Shown: positions 5,219 through 7,537 of the stretch, in pieces
Layout of the letters: the number at the start of each line of letters is the position of its first letter
Numbering within the stretch: the first letter of the stretch is position 1
Assembly (NCBI GenBank): GCA_938008005.1
Contig: CALLLZ010000151.1
Location: 1-7,537 of the forward strand
Source: an uncultured Marinicella sp.
Lineage (GTDB): Bacteria > Pseudomonadota > Gammaproteobacteria > Xanthomonadales > Marinicellaceae
Length of the DNA: 7,537 nt
Direction of reading: 5' to 3'
Notes under the pieces: generated by a model
The model's database searches: none
What the model was told of the DNA's origin: nothing
The model's input: only the letters and a program-made list of their open reading frames with translations
Position numbers and translations under genes: made by a program

Positions 5219-6207
5219 ACACAGCACTTAAACAAAAGATACCACTGTTTTTTTTGATTTGTATTTCAGCTTTTTGGACTTTTTACTATCAGAGCAACAG
5301 TTTGCTTAATGCTTTCGGCACTGCGAATTATGAGTGGCTTTTCTTGATAGATGGTTTGTTGGTGTTACCTCTGTTGTGTTTCTTATGTATTAAAGAAAAA
5401 AAGCAAGCTGCTATCAAAGCGGTGGTCATGTGTTGTTTTGCAGTGTTAATTGGTAGTTACATAATCCCAGAGTCAAATAAACATATTTGGAGTTATTTAG
5501 AAGCTGGTCGCTATGTGGTTTTGGTATTGTTATTGTTGTTTGAGATAACAGCTATAGCAACGGTTTTTCTGGCGATCAAGGCCGCTTTGGACAAAGGTTC
5601 AGACCCAGATAAAGCCATTTCCCAACCCATTAAACGCTGGGTCGGAGAAGGCTTGTTTGCTCATGTTTTAATGTTCGAAGCCCGTATCTGGACTTTTGCT
5701 TTGTTCTCAAAAAAAATCACCAGCCAAAAGTTCGGTGGTAATACGCACTTCAGTTATCACCACAAAGATGGTGCGATGAGTCATTCATTGGGGTTGATTG
5801 TATTGATTCTGGTAGAACTTCCATTGGCACATCTCTTGGTACATTTTATCTGGTCACCAATGGCAGCCAATGTATTGACTCTGATGACACTGTTTGGTTT
5901 GCTGTTCTTTATTGCTGAATATCGAGCGATGTCAATAAGGCCGATATCACTGTGTCAAAACAACCTGATTATTCGTTGTGGTTTGTATGCGCAATTGGTG
6001 ATACCTTTGAGCCAAATATCTGATATTGAAATCAACCAAAGATATATTGCACGTGCTCAACATATTAAAAGATACAACTATGCAGGTATACCCAATGTCG
6101 CCATCACTCTGGTTCAACCCATGGGCCTTCTTCAGAAGGTTTACCTTGGCGTTGATAATCCCAGAGCTTTGATCGATGCTGTGAAAGACGGGCAAAGTTT
6201 GGTTTGA
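5215..6207 (+). CDS. Polytopic inner-membrane protein with possible C-terminal PH-like domain, function unknown
   Basis: 330 aa. Predicted membrane segments lie at about 9-25, 39-58, 66-84, 99-124, 191-211 and 216-237. A loop between segments four and five (125-190) carries a conserved-looking KRWVGEGLFAHVLMFEARIW block and a histidine-rich HFSYHHKDG (178-186). The last 90 residues are soluble and strand-rich (NNLIIRCGLYAQLVIPLSQISDIEI, then a helix at NPRALIDAVK), the pattern of bacterial PH-like domains; this is a pattern-level guess, not a firm match. I do not recognise a named family. It opens a tight operon: its TGA (6205-6207) shares a base with the ATG of the SecD-P1-like gene. No Shine-Dalgarno is evident. 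The substrate or partner is unknown. Confidence 0.85.
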   Translation: MNTALKQKIPLFFLICISAFWTFYYQSNSLLNAFGTANYEWLFLIDGLLVLPLLCFLCIKEKKQAAIKAVVMCCFAVLIGSYIIPESNKHIWSYLEAGRYVVLVLLLLFEITAIATVFLAIKAALDKGSDPDKAISQPIKRWVGEGLFAHVLMFEARIWTFALFSKKITSQKFGGNTHFSYHHKDGAMSHSLGLIVLILVELPLAHLLVHFIWSPMAANVLTLMTLFGLLFFIAEYRAMSIRPISLCQNNLIIRCGLYAQLVIPLSQISDIEINQRYIARAQHIKRYNYAGIPNVAITLVQPMGLLQKVYLGVDNPRALIDAVKDGQSLV

Positions 6208-6821
6208 TGAAAAAATACTTTCAAGTCATATTCATATTTTTGTCGATAAGTCTTCCCTCAAAAGTTTTAAGTGAGTCTGAGATTATTCTTTCAATTAAGG
6301 GCGTTGAGCAAGCGATTTTAGTTGAAGTAGCGGATATAATTAAACGCCGGTTTATGAACATCAAGACAGGTTTTTTTTCATCGGTAGAAACAACGCTACA
6401 CGGGTATAAAGTTTCGGTTAAATTTAGGGGCTGGTCCCCAACTAAGGAACAAATACAATACCTGATTGCTACCCAAGGTTCACTTGAGGTCTTTGTTTCA
6501 GGGAATAAACCTCAACGACTAATCACAGAGCAAGATGTGAAAAGCGCAGAAGGTTTTATGCGTAATGAAGTGGCCTTATTGGGCCTTGAATTAAGCCAAG
6601 TTGCAGCTCAAACCATGGCTGAAAAAACTAAAAACTTGGCAGGTGCCGAGGTTGAATTCCATTGGGACGGGGAAGTTCATTCACAGCTGCGTATAGATGG
6701 TCCAATGTCAAAATTTGTATCTTTAACAATCGCTTCTATACAAGAGGCTCAATTGATGGCCGCGGTTCTCAACAATGGGAAATTACCAACTGATATTCGA
6801 ATAAAAAGGGTTAAAAAATGA
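6207..6821 (+). CDS. Exported SecD P1-head-like protein without the translocase membrane domain
   Basis: 204 aa from the ATG at 6207. Residues 1-22 are a signal peptide (KKYFQVIFIFLSISLPSKVLS), so the protein is periplasmic or membrane-tethered. The rest resembles the first periplasmic domain of SecD: an early VEVADIIKRRF helix and strand GYKVSVKF, then IATQGSLEVF (87-96), LITEQDVKSAE (105-115), LGLELSQVAAQTMAEKT (125-141), and the end block EAQLMAAVLNNGKLPTDIRI (180-199), equal to the EAxxLAxxLxxGxLP of SecD. The roughly six-helix SecD core is completely absent, and the length is about that of the P1 region. An upstream in-frame TTG (6204) would add one Met; I preferred ATG, which overlaps the previous stop as TGATG. 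It overlaps the next gene as ATGA. Its function as a stand-alone domain is unknown. Confidence 0.78.
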   Translation: MKKYFQVIFIFLSISLPSKVLSESEIILSIKGVEQAILVEVADIIKRRFMNIKTGFFSSVETTLHGYKVSVKFRGWSPTKEQIQYLIATQGSLEVFVSGNKPQRLITEQDVKSAEGFMRNEVALLGLELSQVAAQTMAEKTKNLAGAEVEFHWDGEVHSQLRIDGPMSKFVSLTIASIQEAQLMAAVLNNGKLPTDIRIKRVKK

Positions 6822-7180
6822 AATTAATTGCAAATATTCTCACCACTGTTGTGGCCATCAGCCATGTTGGCATTTTAGTTTTAGAAATGTTCTTTTGGAA
6901 TCATCCGGTGGGGCAAAGAATATTTGCCATGACGCCAGAAGTAGCGGCTTCATCAGAAATTCTGGCAATGAACCAAGGTCTATACAATGGTTTTCTGGCA
7001 GCTGGTTTATTTTGGGGATTGTTACGGAACAGAAATGATGTCAAAATTTTCTTTTTAAGTTGTGTGGTAGTCGCTGGTATATTTGGTGGTATGACGGCAA
7101 AAACCAGTATTTTGTTCACCCAAGGCTTGCCTGCACTGATTGCGTTGGTTCTGGTGTTGATGGTTTCACGGAATAAATAG
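6818..7180 (+). CDS. DUF1304-family four-helix membrane protein
   Basis: 120 aa, almost all membrane: segments at about 5-26, 52-68, 76-92 and 100-116. Family hallmarks are H16 and E23 with W27 (SHVGILVLEMFFW), NQGLYNGFLAAGL (52-64), the SCVVVAGIFGG block (81-91) with T93, and QGLPALIAL (102-110). These fit DUF1304 (the family's short inner-membrane proteins), full length. The conserved buried His and Glu hint at an ion or metal site, but no function is established. AAAAAGGG (6803-6810) is a fair Shine-Dalgarno, and the ATG overlaps the previous stop as ATGA, so it is the third coupled gene. No good terminator follows: the hairpin at 7182-7201 lacks a U tract. Confidence 0.9.
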   Translation: MKLIANILTTVVAISHVGILVLEMFFWNHPVGQRIFAMTPEVAASSEILAMNQGLYNGFLAAGLFWGLLRNRNDVKIFFLSCVVVAGIFGGMTAKTSILFTQGLPALIALVLVLMVSRNK

Positions 7181-7218
7181 GGTTGATGTGGATGTATCAA
7201 CTTCAGTAAAAAAACCAC

Positions 7219-7255
7219 CGTCATTCCAGACGAGCCTAAGCGAGTAGCAGGAATC
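7219..7255. repeat. Degenerate ATTCC/GGAAT extragenic palindrome
   Basis: CGTCATTCC (7219-7227) and GGAATC (7250-7255) flank a 22-base centre. This outline resembles the scattered CGTCATTCC...GGAATC elements found in many copies between genes of various proteobacteria. The inner arms are no longer complementary, so this copy looks decayed. An 8-base direct repeat GTAGCAGG occurs at 7244-7251 and 7259-7266. Confidence 0.5.
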
Positions 7256-7263
7256 TAGGTAGC

Positions 7264-7287
7264 AGGTTTTTCTAAATCTAAAAACCT
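7264..7287. repeat. Perfect 8-base AT-rich inverted repeat
   Basis: AGGTTTTT (7264-7271) pairs fully with AAAAACCT (7280-7287) around an 8-base loop. With only two G-C pairs and no U tract after it, it is a weak terminator candidate at best for the operon ending at 7180. Confidence 0.5.
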
Positions 7288-7399
7288 TTAAATGAATGAT
7301 TTATTTAAAATTTTAAAACCACCCTGAAATCGGGATATATAGCTCTGTTCATTAAAAACCTTAACTATCATCAAATAAATTAAAAATAATTCAATTATT

Positions 7400-7435
7400 T
7401 TGACAAGGTTTGGGGTTGTTTTACGAGTATATAAG
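7400..7435 (+). promoter_or_regulatory. Possible promoter of a gene beyond the right edge
   Basis: A perfect TTGACA (7400-7405) is followed by TACGAG (7422-7427, spacing 16, three-of-six) and by TATAAG (7430-7435, five-of-six but 24 bases away). No pair has both good boxes and good spacing, so the exact promoter is unclear. Confidence 0.3.
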
Positions 7436-7453
7436 TAAGGCAGTTAAAAAGAC

Positions 7454-7491
7454 TTCCTCTCTTTAATAACTAAAAAAGGAATTAAAAGGAA
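7454..7491 (+). other. Possible hairpin in the leader of an off-window gene
   Basis: TTCCT (7454-7458) plus TTTAAT (7462-7467) can pair with ATTAAA (7481-7486) plus AGGAA (7487-7491), giving 11 pairs with a 3-base bulge and a 13-base loop. A second short stem GCTC/GAGC (7498-7501, 7508-7511) follows. The AAGGA and GGAAAG runs would be partly hidden in the first stem. Confidence 0.35.
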
Positions 7492-7537
7492 AGTAACGCT
7501 CCGGGACGAGCTCAAGGATTTAAGTTAACAAGAGATT

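Larger units (their letters stand above)
7181..7537. other. 357-base region without a gene
   Basis: No convincing ORF is seen on either strand. From left to right it contains a small GTTGAT/ATCAAC hairpin (7182-7201), a degenerate extragenic repeat (7219-7255), a perfect AT-rich inverted repeat (7264-7287), about 110 bases of AT-rich DNA with no clear signal, a TTGACA (7400-7405), and a structured purine-rich leader running to the edge. It probably carries the 5' control region of a rightward gene beyond the window. Confidence 0.7.

Noticed and set aside
5947..6195. Minus-strand open frame of 82 codons in the PH-like tail region
   Set aside because: Antisense of an operon gene whose frame and overlaps are consistent.
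6204..6206. TTG start for the SecD-P1-like gene
   Set aside because: The next codon is an ATG overlapping the previous stop as TGATG, and one added residue changes nothing in the signal peptide.
7182..7201. GTTGAT/ATCAAC hairpin as terminator of the operon
   Set aside because: It is short, has few G-C pairs, and is followed by CTTCAG and an A run rather than a U tract.
6901..7224. Minus-strand open frame of 107 codons opposite the DUF1304 gene
   Set aside because: The DUF1304 frame is full length with conserved motifs; the antisense frame is a shadow.
1..7537. Mobile element, integron, CRISPR or phage defence locus
   Set aside because: No transposase, integrase, terminal inverted repeats, regularly spaced repeats or nuclease/helicase genes were seen.

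Overview
The window is AT-rich bacterial DNA with dense, short-spaced genes. The gene types (secreted proteins with signal peptides, a lipid A deacylase-like outer-membrane barrel, an HvfX-type DoxX protein and a SecD-like periplasmic domain) point to a Gram-negative, most likely gammaproteobacterial, host. Genus cannot be told from the sequence. Gene content looks like accessory chromosome, with no transposase, integrase, tRNA or CRISPR array.

Region 1 (1-2310) is a regulated redox/metal-type cassette. A TetR-family repressor gene, cut by the left edge, reads leftward. Its promoter and the divergent promoter of an AhpD-like peroxidase gene share one intergenic region that holds three copies of a TATACCGATC/GATCGGTATA-type operator. 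The AhpD-like gene is followed 46 bases later by a secreted YHS-domain protein and then a hairpin terminator. An HvfX-family DoxX membrane protein follows, probably as its own unit.

Region 2 (2311-5042) is a set of apparently single genes: a PagL-like lipid A deacylase (+), a convergent uracil-DNA glycosylase-family gene with four possible Fe-S cysteines (-), and, divergent from it, a VOC-family protein and an exported alpha/beta hydrolase of the BAAT C-terminal type (+).

Region 3 (5043-7180) is a tightly packed operon with a good sigma70-type promoter upstream. It encodes a six-segment membrane protein with a possible PH-like tail, an exported protein resembling only the P1 periplasmic part of SecD, and a four-helix DUF1304 membrane protein. 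Each junction is an overlapping stop/start, so translational coupling is likely. A possible 41-codon ORF overlaps the first start in the same way. This envelope-directed trio is the best candidate here for an undescribed system.

Region 4 (7181-7537) has no gene. It holds a degenerate ATTCC/GGAAT extragenic repeat, an AT-rich hairpin, and what looks like the promoter side and structured leader of a gene beyond the right edge.
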